In this document: piece by piece, positions 24,941 to 33,374 of the stretch | Numbering within the stretch: position 1 is the stretch's first letter | Layout of the letters: each line of letters starts with the position of its first letter | NCBI GenBank assembly: GCA_003563915.1 | Contig: PWTE01000347.1 | Location: 1-36,656, forward strand | Length of the DNA: 36,656 bases | Origin: Nitriliruptoraceae bacterium | GTDB lineage: Bacteria > Actinomycetota > Nitriliruptoria > Nitriliruptorales > Nitriliruptoraceae | Direction: 5' to 3' | Notes under the pieces: model-generated | What the model saw: only the letters and a program-made list of their open reading frames with translations | Database searches by the model: none | What the model was told of the DNA's origin: nothing | Made by a program: the position numbers and the translations under genes

Positions 24941-25785
24941 GCGCTCCGGCTGCCACCTCGCCACGACCCCGGCTCCCAGGTGAGCGTGGGATCGTGTCCC
25001 GGATGACGCTGCCGTCGGTGTTCGCGGTGCTGGTCGTGGCGGCCCTGGCGCTGCTGCTGCTCCCCCTGCTCGGGATGTTGGTCCGGACCCCGTGGCCGCG
25101 CGTGATCGAGGTCGTGACGGGAGCGCGCGTCGGGGCCGCGCTGCGGGTCTCGGTCCTCACCAGCTTCGCGTCCCTCGCACTGTCGACCGTGCTCGGTGTG
25201 CCGCTGGCGTGGCTCCTGGCGCGGGTGTCCTTCCCGGGCAAGCGCCTGCTCCGCGCGCTGGTCGTCCTCCCGATGGTGCTCCCACCCGTGGTCGGCGGGG
25301 CTGCGCTGCTGTTCGCCTTCGGTCGCCGCGGCGTGTTCGGTGGGGTGCTGGAACGGACGCTCGGTGTCAGCTTGCCGTTCACGACCGCGGGGGCGGTGCT
25401 GGCCGCGACCTTCGTGGCGATGCCCTTCCTGGTCATCACCGTCGAGGCCGGCTTCCGCAACATCGATCCGCGGCTCGAGGAGGCGGCGGACACGCTCGGC
25501 GCCGGCCGCTGGACCGTCCTACGTAGGGTGACCCTGCCCCTCGTGACCCCTGCGCTGGCCGCCGGGATGGCGCTGGCGTGGGCGCGGGCGTTGGGGGAGT
25601 TCGGGGCGACCATCACCTTCGCCGGCAACCTCCCCGGCCGCACGCAGACCATGCCGCTGGCCGTCTTCCTGGAACTCGAACGTGATCCCGACGCGGCGAT
25701 CGTGCTCAGCCTGCTCCTGCTGGTCGTGTCGATCACGGTCCTGGTCGCGTTGCGCGACCGCTACCTCCGGGCGCCGTCAGCATGA
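24937..25785 (+). CDS. modB: Molybdate ABC transporter permease
   Basis: Inner-membrane subunit of 282 residues. The starting region is Pro/Arg-rich, then helices FAVLVVAALALLLLPLLGMLV and LSTVLGVPLAWLLARV follow. The family signature VLPMVLPPVVGGAALLFAFGRRG and the ATPase-contact loop EEAADTLGAGRWTVLRRVTLPLVTPALAAGMAL (EAA motif) are clear, as is the ARALGEFGATITFAGNLPGRTQTMPLAV end typical of ModB. The GTG start overlaps the modA stop, and its own stop overlaps modC. Confidence 0.93.
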   Translation: MSAPAATSPRPRLPGERGIVSRMTLPSVFAVLVVAALALLLLPLLGMLVRTPWPRVIEVVTGARVGAALRVSVLTSFASLALSTVLGVPLAWLLARVSFPGKRLLRALVVLPMVLPPVVGGAALLFAFGRRGVFGGVLERTLGVSLPFTTAGAVLAATFVAMPFLVITVEAGFRNIDPRLEEAADTLGAGRWTVLRRVTLPLVTPALAAGMALAWARALGEFGATITFAGNLPGRTQTMPLAVFLELERDPDAAIVLSLLLLVVSITVLVALRDRYLRAPSA

Positions 25786-26834
25786 GCCTGGACGCGGAAC
25801 TGCAGGTCCAGGTCGACGGGTTCCGATTGGCCGCGGGGCTGACCGTCGCCGACGGCGAGGTGGTGGGGTTGCTCGGGCCGAACGGGGCGGGCAAGACGAC
25901 GGTGCTGCGAGCGATCGCGGGGCTGGTACCGCTCGTCGCCGGTCGGGTCGAGCTCTCCGGACGTCTGCTCGAGGACCCGGCCGCAGGGGTTCGACTGGGG
26001 GCCGCCGATCGTGGCGTCGGCGTGGTGTTCCAGGAGCACCGGCTGTTCCCGCACCTCAGCCTGCGGGACAACGTGGCCTTCGGTCCGCGGGCGCGGGGGC
26101 TCGCACGTGCTGACGCTGACGCGCGAGCGCTGGCGTGGCTCGACCGGATCGGGTTGGCGGACCGGAGCGGAGACCGTCCCGGACAGCTGTCCGGCGGGCA
26201 GGCGCAACGGGTCGCGCTTGCCCGCGCCCTGGCCTGCGAGCCGTCGGCGTTGCTCCTGGACGAGCCCTTGGCGGCGCTGGACGTCGAGACCCGGCAGCGG
26301 CTCCGCGCGCACCTTCGGACCCACCTGGAGGAGATCTCGGTGCCGACCGTGCTCGTGACCCACGACCCGGTCGAGGCGCTCGGTCTGTGCGATCGGCTGG
26401 TGATCCTGGAGGGCGGTCGGGTCGTGCAGGACGCTCGCCCCGCGGACGTGGTCAGCCGGCCCCGTTCCGCCTGGGCAGCGGAACTGGTCGGGCTGAACCT
26501 GCTTCACGGGACCGCCGATGGCACGCACGTGCAGGTGGCGCCGGGGGTGGAGCTCGTGACCGGCGATCCGGCACACGGTGAGGTGGAGTTGCTCATCCAC
26601 CCACGGTCCGTCGCCCTCCATCGGGCGCCTCCTCACGGCAGCCCGCGCAACGTGCTGGCGCTGGAGGTCGGCGACCTCGACATCCGAGGTGACCACGTCC
26701 GGGTCGTGCTGCACGGGCCGGTACGTCTGGTCGCGGAGGTCACCCCGGGCGCCGTCGCGGAGCTGGACCTGGCGCGGGGTGGGACCGTCCACGCGGCGAT
26801 AAAGGCGGTCGAGATCACGGTCCACCCGGGCTGA
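25782..26834 (+). CDS. modC: Molybdate ABC transporter ATP-binding protein
   Basis: ATPase subunit of 350 residues. Walker A is LLGPNGAGKTT, the Q-loop is VVFQEHRLFPHLS, the signature is LSGGQAQR, Walker B is SALLLDEPLAALDVE and the switch region is LVTHDPVEAL. From about residue 280 a TOBE-like domain (SPRNVLALEVGDLDIRGDHVRVVLHG), the usual oxyanion-binding end of ModC, is present. The ATG overlaps the modB stop as ATGA, the last of three such overlaps in the operon. About 63 bp then separate it from tal. Confidence 0.93.
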   Translation: MSLDAELQVQVDGFRLAAGLTVADGEVVGLLGPNGAGKTTVLRAIAGLVPLVAGRVELSGRLLEDPAAGVRLGAADRGVGVVFQEHRLFPHLSLRDNVAFGPRARGLARADADARALAWLDRIGLADRSGDRPGQLSGGQAQRVALARALACEPSALLLDEPLAALDVETRQRLRAHLRTHLEEISVPTVLVTHDPVEALGLCDRLVILEGGRVVQDARPADVVSRPRSAWAAELVGLNLLHGTADGTHVQVAPGVELVTGDPAHGEVELLIHPRSVALHRAPPHGSPRNVLALEVGDLDIRGDHVRVVLHGPVRLVAEVTPGAVAELDLARGGTVHAAIKAVEITVHPG

Positions 26835-26897
26835 CCCTACGGGTCGCCGACGGCGCGGAGTGCACGGCTACGCTCGAGATCGCCAAGGAGTGCTGCG

Positions 26898-28013
26898 ATG
26901 ACCGATGTGCCCGCCCCCCTGACCGAGCTGTCCGCTGCTGGCGTGTCGATCTGGTTGGACGACCTCAGTCGCGAACGCCTGGCAACCGGCAACCTCGCCG
27001 ACCTGGTCGCGCAGAAGCAGGTCGTGGGGGTGACCACGAACCCGTCCATCTTCCAGAAGGCGCTCAGCGCGGGGGAGGCGTACGCCGACCAGGTGCACGA
27101 CCTGGCGGTCCGCCGTGTCGACGTCGAGGAGGCCGCGCGGGCGCTGACGACCTACGACGTGCGGTGGGCCTGTGACGTGCTGCGCGAGGTCTACGACCGG
27201 ACCGACGGGGTCGATGGCCGGGTCTCGATCGAGGTGGATCCGCGCCTGGCCCGCGACACCGAGCGCACGATCGCCGAGGCGCGGGCGCTGTGGTGGCTGG
27301 TCGACCGGCCGAACCTGTTCATCAAGATCCCGGCCACCCTGGAAGGGCTACCGGCCATCGCCACCTGCATCGCCGAGGGCATCAGCGTCAACGTCACCCT
27401 GATCTTCTCGCTGGAGCGCTACGGCCAGGTCGTCGACGCCTACCTCGCCGGGCTCGAACAGGCCCGCGATGCCGGGCGTGACCTGTCCACGATCGGCTCG
27501 GTCGCGTCCTTCTTCGTCAGCCGTGTCGACACCGAGGTGGATGCGCGGCTCGAGAAGCTCGACGACCCGCAGGCGGAGGGGCTGTTGGGTCAGGCCGCGA
27601 TCGCCAACGCACGTCTCGCCTACCGGCACTTCCAGGAGGTCTCGGCGGGTGAGCGGTGGCAGGCGCTGGCGGCCGCCGGCGCGCGGCCGCAGCGGCCGCT
27701 GTGGGCGTCGACCAGCGTGAAGAACCCGGCCTACGACGACACCCGCTACGTCGTCGACCTGGTCGCTCCCGACACGGTCAACACGATGCCGGAGGGCACG
27801 CTGGAGGCGGTTGCGGACCACGGCGTGATCCGTGGGGATACCGTCACCGACGCCTACGACGACGCTGACGAGGTGCTTGCTGGACTCGCCGCGCTCGGCA
27901 TCAGGTACGACGAGGTCGTGGCGCTCCTGGAGGACCAGGGTGTCGCCGCGTTCGAGACCTCCTGGGAGGACCTGCTGGCAGGGGTCGCGCGGGAACTCAG
28001 CGCCGCCCGGTGA
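26898..28013 (+). CDS. tal: Transaldolase
   Basis: Pentose-phosphate-pathway enzyme that moves a three-carbon unit between sugar phosphates. The 371 residues fit the longer actinobacterial form. [16 protein letters not shown] and [13 protein letters not shown] are the first signature, and the Schiff-base Lys143 is in [31 protein letters not shown] and [38 protein letters not shown] complete the pattern. An AAGGAG Shine-Dalgarno precedes the ATG. It stands alone between modC and a membrane protein gene. Confidence 0.96.
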   Translation: MTDVPAPLTELSAAGVSIWLDDLSRERLATGNLADLVAQKQVVGVTTNPSIFQKALSAGEAYADQVHDLAVRRVDVEEAARALTTYDVRWACDVLREVYDRTDGVDGRVSIEVDPRLARDTERTIAEARALWWLVDRPNLFIKIPATLEGLPAIATCIAEGISVNVTLIFSLERYGQVVDAYLAGLEQARDAGRDLSTIGSVASFFVSRVDTEVDARLEKLDDPQAEGLLGQAAIANARLAYRHFQEVSAGERWQALAAAGARPQRPLWASTSVKNPAYDDTRYVVDLVAPDTVNTMPEGTLEAVADHGVIRGDTVTDAYDDADEVLAGLAALGIRYDEVVALLEDQGVAAFETSWEDLLAGVARELSAAR

Positions 28014-28271
28014 GCTCCTGAGCCGATGCGCTCGCTTGGGTCGGACGGACCACGCTGTAGCCCCTTCTGGCTTGAGGCTCCGACGGCTGCGTGACATCCT
28101 GCAGGGGAAGATGGTGACCGTGGTCCCGCGGTGAGGGTAGGAGTGGCCCTACGGACGGTCGGGGGGCTCCCTAGTGTTCTGGACGTGAGAAGCTCTCCCT
28201 TAGAGACGCTCCCAACGTAGGCCTACTGACCTAGACCTACCGATGCAGACCAACGAAAGAGGCGGATAACG
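28014..28271. other. Intergenic region after tal with a repeated palindromic element
   Basis: No gene seen. The first half can fold (CACGC and GCGTG arms around an inner AGCC/GGCT stem) and may end the tal transcript. The second half is A/T-richer and holds a perfect palindrome GTAGGCCTAC at 28217-28226 and a near-copy TAGACCTAC at 28232-28240. These two share a nine-base unit with one mismatch, 14 bp apart, and lie 31 bp before the next ATG. They could be an operator for the membrane-protein gene. Confidence 0.4.
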
Positions 28272-28700
28272 ATGGATATGCGCAAACTCGCATCGCTCGG
28301 TTCGATCATCTTCGGCGTGATCCTGATCGTCGCGGCGATCGGCACCTGGACCCTCGTCAGCACCACGCTGTCCGATCAGCAGATCACAACACCCGACGAC
28401 GCGGTGTGTCTCGCGGACCGCGACGTCGCCGGACCCTTCACGGCCTACTGTCAGGCGATGACCATCGACCGCAACGCCCTGCGGGCCACCGACGGCCTGC
28501 GTTACGCGGAACTGCCGCGTGACGACGAGCGGCGTGGGACGGCCATGAACGCCTCGTTCCTGCAGTCGTCGCTGTTCACCTCGGTGCTGTCCTTCGGGGT
28601 GTCGGCGATGGCAGCGGGGATGGGCGTGCTGTTCGTCCTGATCGGGCTGGGGATGCGTGACGTCCGTCAGCAGGTGGTGCAGTCGCCACGCTCAGACTGA
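28272..28700 (+). CDS. Two-TM actinobacterial membrane protein (often mislabelled aromatic ring-opening dioxygenase LigA)
   Basis: A 142-residue protein with a helix at residues 8-30 (LGSIIFGVILIVAAIGTWTLV) and another near residues 100-128 (LFTSVLSFGVSAMAAGMGVLFVLIGLGM). Between them is an outside loop with two cysteines (DAVCLADRDVAGPFTAYCQAM) that could form a disulphide, and DGLRYAELPRDDERRGTAMNASFLQSSLFTS. This matches an actinobacterial family widely named LigA in databases, though nothing suggests dioxygenase activity. Function unknown. A perfect terminator follows, so it is transcribed as a single gene from the region at 28.2 kb. Confidence 0.83.
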   Translation: MDMRKLASLGSIIFGVILIVAAIGTWTLVSTTLSDQQITTPDDAVCLADRDVAGPFTAYCQAMTIDRNALRATDGLRYAELPRDDERRGTAMNASFLQSSLFTSVLSFGVSAMAAGMGVLFVLIGLGMRDVRQQVVQSPRSD

Positions 28701-28712
28701 CCTGATCGCGCG

Positions 28713-28757
28713 AACGGTCGAGTGGCGTGGATCTCGTGTCCACGCCACTCGACCGTT
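28713..28757. terminator. Perfect 19-bp terminator hairpin
   Basis: AACGGTCGAGTGGCGTGGA (28713-28731) and TCCACGCCACTCGACCGTT (28739-28757) are exact inverted repeats around a 7-nt loop (TCTCGTG). It begins 12 bp after the membrane-protein stop and about 100 bp before the GGDEF-EAL gene. The last paired bases are AA and TT, but no U-run follows. This is the strongest stem in the window and almost certainly ends the upstream transcript. Confidence 0.85.
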
Positions 28758-28861
28758 GTGAAGGGAACGTGAAGATCGCCGCCAGCACGTGCGTTGAGCC
28801 GGGATACGGGCGATCGGCACTTGGGTCGGGATGAGGTCCTGCCGATGTGAGGGTCATGGCG

Positions 28862-30889
28862 ATGGACCCTGCTCCTGACGGTCGCTCGATCGGCCTGCGC
28901 GCACGGCTCGGCGGTCGGACCCCCCGATCGCTGGTGCGGGCATTCGCGTGGCGTTCGGCCGCGGTGTTCATCGTCGTGGGGTTGGGGTTGCACGTGATCG
29001 TGAGCACGGTCGTGACCGACCACTTCCGAGGGGCAGCCGCCTTCCACGCGGAGTTCGTCGGCCACGCGGTGCTCGAGCCGCTCCTCGCTGAGATGTCGCG
29101 GTTCGATGAGGAAGCGGCTCCCGCCGACAAGGCCGAGCTCCTGCGGACCTACGCGATCGACGATCACGTCGTGCAGATCCTCATCTGGGATCGCGATGGG
29201 ACGGTGCTTGCCGCCGACGACGCCAGCCTCGTCGGCGCGTCTGCGCCCGGCTACCTCGCAGAGGTCGCCTTCGACGAACGGGGGCACGCGCATCCACTCG
29301 ACGGGGAGGGCGCCCCGTCCGCGCCTCCCGGCGGAGCGGTCGTCGACGGTGCACTGCGCAGCTTCGTCACGCTCGATCTGCCGCAGCCTCGGATCGCGGA
29401 GATCCTGCAGGACCCGGCGCAGTCGGTGGAACCCGCGCGCGGCTTGACCCGCCTCATCGATCTCGGTGTCGTCGTCGGCCTCCTGCTGCTCTGGGCCCTG
29501 TTGTTGCCGATCGCGCGTCGTGCCGCGCGGGACCTGGATCGTCGGGCGACGACCGACGAGCTCACGGAGCTGCTCAATCGGTCGGCGCTCAGCGACCAGC
29601 TGCGCGAGGTGGCCCGCCGCAACGTCGGTGCAGGGTCCTGCGTCGCGGTCCTCTTCATCGATCTGGATGGGTTCAAGTCGATCAACGATGCGGGGGGCCA
29701 CGTCCTGGGGGATGAGGTACTGCGGCAGGTGTCGCGACGCCTTCGTGACGAGGTGCGTCCGAACGATGCCGTGGCGCGGTTCGCTGGTGACGAGTTCGTG
29801 GTGATCCTCGATCAGCTCCACGGTCCGGAGGTAGCGATCCAGATCGCTCACCGGATCCTGGCGGCTGTGCGGGAACCCTTCGACGGAGCTGGTCCACACC
29901 GATTGACCGCCAGTGTGGGGCTCAGCGTCGCTCGCGCGGACACCGTCGACGTCGACGAGCTGGTGCGGGATGCCGACGCCGCGATGTACCACGTCAAGAC
30001 CATCGGTGGTGATGCCGTCCGGGTGTTCGACGAGGACCTACGCCAGCTGGTCCAGCGCCAGCTCTGGATCGACCGTGAGCTGCGTGGTGCGGCCGATCGT
30101 GGGGAGATGCACCTGGTCTTCCAGCCGTTCGTCGCGCTGTCCGGTGATGCGGCGGGCACCGTCGTTGCCGCCGAGGCGTTGCTCCGGTGGACCCATCCGA
30201 CCGCAGGACCGATAGGGCCGGGCGAGTTCATCCCGATCGCCGAGCGCAACGGCGTCCTGCACGAACTCGGTCCATGGGTCTTCCGGGAGGCTTGCGCCGC
30301 ACTCGTCGAGCTGCAGGGTCACCTCGCTGACGATCATCCCTTCACCCTGTACGTGAACCTCTCGCCGGTGCAGCTACGTGATGACCTGGTCGACCGTCTG
30401 GACCACTGCATCGAGGAGCACGGCATCGACCCTCAGCGTGTCGGGTTCGAGGTCACCGAGACGGCGATCCTGCACGAAGGAGATACGACCGCGATCGGGA
30501 TGCTGACGGCGCTGCGCGACCGGGGCTGCACGATCGCGGTGGACGACTTCGGCACGGGGTACTCGTCGCTCGGCCGGCTGCGCACCCTGCCGATCGACCT
30601 GATCAAGCTCGATGCTTCCTTCGTGCACAGCCTCGCAGAGGACCGTCGCGAGCTGGCCATCACGACCGCGGTGGCTGGGCTGGCGCAGCGGTTGGGGATG
30701 AGCGTCCTCGCCGAGGGGATCGAGACCTCGGACCAGCTGTTCGCCGTCCGCGAGCTCGGTTTCGACCTGGCCCAGGGCTACCACCTGGCCCGGCCGGGAC
30801 CGCTCGAGCAGCTCTTGGCATCGCTGCCGCCGCAGGCCCGCCGTGCACGTGCGGCGGAGACGGACCTGGCGACCTCGACCTCGAGGTAG
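28862..30889 (+). CDS. Membrane-bound GGDEF-EAL cyclic-di-GMP turnover protein
   Basis: Bifunctional-type enzyme of about 675 residues. Helix 1 is at residues 30-52 and helix 2 at about 200-218; the 150 residues between them form an outside sensor domain of unknown ligand. GGDEF domain (about 228-395): active-site motif AGDEF at 308-312, an accepted variant, with an RPND inhibitory I-site five residues before it. EAL domain (about 405-665): EAL at 438-440, NLSPVQL, FEVTETA, DDFGTGYSS, LIKLD, LAEGIET and QGYHLARP all kept, so phosphodiesterase activity is likely. The ATG at 28862 has GAGGG eight bases before it; ATG 28856 and GTG 28847 are alternatives. Which activity dominates is unknown. Confidence 0.92.
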   Translation: MDPAPDGRSIGLRARLGGRTPRSLVRAFAWRSAAVFIVVGLGLHVIVSTVVTDHFRGAAAFHAEFVGHAVLEPLLAEMSRFDEEAAPADKAELLRTYAIDDHVVQILIWDRDGTVLAADDASLVGASAPGYLAEVAFDERGHAHPLDGEGAPSAPPGGAVVDGALRSFVTLDLPQPRIAEILQDPAQSVEPARGLTRLIDLGVVVGLLLLWALLLPIARRAARDLDRRATTDELTELLNRSALSDQLREVARRNVGAGSCVAVLFIDLDGFKSINDAGGHVLGDEVLRQVSRRLRDEVRPNDAVARFAGDEFVVILDQLHGPEVAIQIAHRILAAVREPFDGAGPHRLTASVGLSVARADTVDVDELVRDADAAMYHVKTIGGDAVRVFDEDLRQLVQRQLWIDRELRGAADRGEMHLVFQPFVALSGDAAGTVVAAEALLRWTHPTAGPIGPGEFIPIAERNGVLHELGPWVFREACAALVELQGHLADDHPFTLYVNLSPVQLRDDLVDRLDHCIEEHGIDPQRVGFEVTETAILHEGDTTAIGMLTALRDRGCTIAVDDFGTGYSSLGRLRTLPIDLIKLDASFVHSLAEDRRELAITTAVAGLAQRLGMSVLAEGIETSDQLFAVRELGFDLAQGYHLARPGPLEQLLASLPPQARRARAAETDLATSTSR

Positions 30890-30904
30890 TCGACCCCCAG
30901 GACG

Positions 30905-30933
30905 GCGAGGGCGCTCGCAGGACGAACCCTCGC
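30905..30933. terminator. Probable bidirectional terminator between the GGDEF-EAL and ccdA genes
   Basis: GCGAGGG (30905-30911) and CCCTCGC (30927-30933) form a 7-bp perfect stem with a 15-nt loop in the 51-bp gap where two genes converge. A weak candidate compared with the others, because the loop is long and no U-run follows. Confidence 0.4.
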
Positions 30934-30940
30934 GAGGTCC

Positions 30941-31852
30941 TCAGCTCGTCGCGTCGCTCGCGTTCTCGACGGCGCGGTCCTGCCCGTCCTCGCCCTCGTT
31001 CGAGGTGTCGCTGCCGTCGTGGCGGCGACGCCCCCAGTAGGCGTAGGCGGCTGCGGCGGCCAGGACGACCGCGAACCCGAGGCCGAGCAGCCCGGCACGA
31101 TCACCGAGGTTGTTGGTCGCCCAGGAGGAGACCTGCTCGACGAAGAGGAACGCGCGGCTCTGTCCGAGCGGACCGCGGGTCAGGTTCATGGCCCAGAAAG
31201 CGACGATCCACCCACCGGCGAGGACGAGGACCCCACCCGAGATACGGCTGACGCTCCCGGACCACCGTCGCATCCGGCTGACCAGACCGCGTTGCCCCAG
31301 AGCGATGGCCAGGGTGGCGATCAGCAGCAGCATCGACATGCCGAGGCCGTAGACCAGGAAGGTGGCCACGCCCGCCACCAGGCTCGACTGGGTGACGGAG
31401 CCGACGACCACGACGAGGAAGATCGGCAGGGTGCACGACAGCGAGGCGATCGCGTAGGAGACCCCGAACAGGAACAGCCCGCCGACCCGCTTGCCGCCCT
31501 TCTGCGCCCCGACCTTCGGCAGCGATGCCTGGAGCTCCCAACCGAACAGCAGGGCGATGCCCAGCACGATCACGCCGATCCCGACAACGATCGCCGCCCA
31601 GGGCAGGGCGTTGACGACGGTCTGCAGGGCGATCGTGATCAGCAGGCCGGCGACCCCGAAGACGACGAGGAAGCCGGACGACACCACCGCGCCGACGAAC
31701 AGCGCACGTCCGATGGCGCTAGGGCCGGTGGCCGATTCGTCGCCTTCGACGCCGACGAAATAGGCGAGGTAGGCGGGAAGCATGGCGAAACCACAGGGGT
31801 TGACCGTCGCCACGAGGCCGGCGGTGAACGCGAGGGCGAACTGGACCTCCAT
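30941..31852 (-). CDS. ccdA: CcdA-like thiol-disulphide transporter (cytochrome c biogenesis protein)
   Basis: Membrane protein of 303 residues that passes reducing power across the membrane to extracytoplasmic thioredoxins. Two key cysteines are visible: Cys20 in VNPCGFAMLPAYL and Cys140 in SLSCTLPIFL, the CcdA/DsbD arrangement. At least six hydrophobic helices can be traced, plus a C-terminal helix followed by an acidic cytoplasmic tail. The start overlaps the stop of the TlpA-like gene by one base (TGATG), so they are coupled and probably partners: CcdA would reduce that lipoprotein's CxxC. Confidence 0.92.
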   Translation of the reverse strand: MEVQFALAFTAGLVATVNPCGFAMLPAYLAYFVGVEGDESATGPSAIGRALFVGAVVSSGFLVVFGVAGLLITIALQTVVNALPWAAIVVGIGVIVLGIALLFGWELQASLPKVGAQKGGKRVGGLFLFGVSYAIASLSCTLPIFLVVVVGSVTQSSLVAGVATFLVYGLGMSMLLLIATLAIALGQRGLVSRMRRWSGSVSRISGGVLVLAGGWIVAFWAMNLTRGPLGQSRAFLFVEQVSSWATNNLGDRAGLLGLGFAVVLAAAAAYAYWGRRRHDGSDTSNEGEDGQDRAVENASDATS

Positions 31853-32403
31853 CAGGACACTCCGAAGTTGTCGCGGATCTGGTCGCGGAGCTGCTGCTCG
31901 GTGAAGATGCCGCCGTGGGTGTCGACGACCTCGCCGTCGGCGTTGATGAAGAAGGTCATCGGCATCGTGAACACCGAGAACGTGCGGAAGATGTCACCGT
32001 TCGGGTCGAGGCCGAGCTCGTAGGTCACGCCAGTCTCGTCGACCAGGTCGAGGGCGGGGCCCATGGAGTCCTGGGTGTTCATGCCGAGGAACTGGATCTC
32101 GTCCCCGAGGTCCTGGTGGACCGACTCGATGTAGGGCATCTCGGCGACGCAGGGTGGGCACCAGGAGGCCCAGAAGTTCAGCACGACCGGTTGCCCCTGG
32201 AGATCGGAGATCGTGCGGACCTCGCCGTCGAAGTTCTCGAACTCGACGTCGGGGGCAGGGTCACCGGAGGCCTCGACAGCGTCCTGGTCGGCAGCCGCAT
32301 CCTCTTGGGGCGCGGTGTCGTCACTGCCGTCTGCGGCGCCACACGCGGCGAGCAGGACCGCGGCGGCGGTCAGGAAGACCCCGGCTCGGATCCGTCCAGA
32401 CAT
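31852..32403 (-). CDS. TlpA/ResA-family thioredoxin-like lipoprotein
   Basis: Extracytoplasmic thiol-disulphide oxidoreductase of 183 residues. The signal peptide ends at a lipobox (VLLAAC, Cys21), followed by an acidic linker. The redox motif is WCPPC (Cys82, Cys85) in PVVLNFWASWCPPCVAEMP. The thioredoxin fold continues with FSVFTMPMTFFINADGEV; the position before the cis-proline is methionine. ATG at 32401-32403 has GGAGG six bases upstream. Located just before ccdA in one operon. A role in apocytochrome c reduction is usual for the family, but no cytochrome genes are seen nearby. Confidence 0.93.
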   Translation of the reverse strand: MSGRIRAGVFLTAAAVLLAACGAADGSDDTAPQEDAAADQDAVEASGDPAPDVEFENFDGEVRTISDLQGQPVVLNFWASWCPPCVAEMPYIESVHQDLGDEIQFLGMNTQDSMGPALDLVDETGVTYELGLDPNGDIFRTFSVFTMPMTFFINADGEVVDTHGGIFTEQQLRDQIRDNFGVS

Positions 32404-32516
32404 GGCGACCTCCGCAGGCGATAGGGCTCGGGCGTGGTGTCGACTGCGGGAACCGCCGAGCTCCGGGGACTCTTCCCTCTGAAGTGGAGCTACGGTCCGT
32501 CGCGACGACGTGGCCG

Positions 32517-33266
32517 TCAGCGATGCTCGGGGTTCGGTGCGTCGAAGCGGCAGCCAGCGTCCCACTGGGAGCGCTGGGTGCCGTGGACCGGGAAGCCTCC
32601 GGCGTCCTTCAACCACCTGGCCGTGTGGAGCAGGTTCCAGGTCATGAAGGTGGTGTTGCGGTTGGTGAAGTCGTTCTCGGGCCCGCCGGACCCCTCGTCG
32701 GCGTAGGACGGTCCGGGTCCGGCCTCACCGAGCCAGCCGGCATCCGCTTGCGGTGGGATCACGTACCCGAGGTGCTGCATCGAGTACAGCAGGTTCATCG
32801 CACAGTGCTTCGCGCCGTCCTCGTTGCCGGTGATGAGGCAACCCGCCGCGCGGCCGTAGTAGGCGTACTGCCCGTGCTCGTTGAGCTCGCCGGAACTCGA
32901 GTACAGCCGCTCGATCACCCGCGAGGCGACCGACGACTTCTCGCCCAGCCAGATCGGGGTCAGCATGACCAGGATGTCGGCCGCCATGACCCGCTCGAAC
33001 AGGTCAGGCCACTCGTCGGTGGCGAAGCCATGCTCGGTCATGTCGGGGTAGACGCCGGGGGCGATGTCGTGATCGACCGCACGTATCACGTCCACCTCGA
33101 CGCTGTTCGCCTCCATGACGGCGATCGACCGGTCGGCCAGGACCTGGGTGTGGGACAACCCCGGGGAGGGCTTCAGGCTGCAGTTGATGTACAGCGCCCG
33201 GAGATCGTCGTAGCTCGCGGGAGCCGACGAACACAGCTCGTGGTCACGGTCGGACAGGTCGGTCAC
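32517..33266 (-). CDS. Flavodoxin-family NAD(P)H-dependent oxidoreductase
   Basis: A flavodoxin-fold protein of 249 residues. The LRALYINCSLKPSPGLSHTQVL start is the FMN phosphate loop region, and ADILVMLTPIWLGEKSSVASRVIERLYS matches the second flavin loop (TPIWLGxxSS) seen in NADPH-dependent FMN reductase-like proteins. The C-terminal part (FMTWNLLHTARWLKDAGGFPVHG) is typical of a subgroup in actinobacteria. The start is a GTG with GAGGAG six bases before it. It is 108 bp after the ALDH gene and could be in the same transcript. Substrate unknown. Confidence 0.85.
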   Translation of the reverse strand: MTDLSDRDHELCSSAPASYDDLRALYINCSLKPSPGLSHTQVLADRSIAVMEANSVEVDVIRAVDHDIAPGVYPDMTEHGFATDEWPDLFERVMAADILVMLTPIWLGEKSSVASRVIERLYSSSGELNEHGQYAYYGRAAGCLITGNEDGAKHCAMNLLYSMQHLGYVIPPQADAGWLGEAGPGPSYADEGSGGPENDFTNRNTTFMTWNLLHTARWLKDAGGFPVHGTQRSQWDAGCRFDAPNPEHR

Positions 33267-33374
33267 AGCGCACTCCTCGATCGCGGTCCCGTCGGGGCCT
33301 CCGTCCGGGACAACCGGCCCGGGGACCGACAGCTTCCACCACGGTGGTCAGCGATGCGAGGACGGGCCTCGGGG

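Noticed and set aside
28014-28210. Possible riboswitch or small RNA after tal
   Set aside because: Several short stems can be drawn, but none matches a class I know, and high-GC sequence folds easily by chance. Kept only as an intergenic note.
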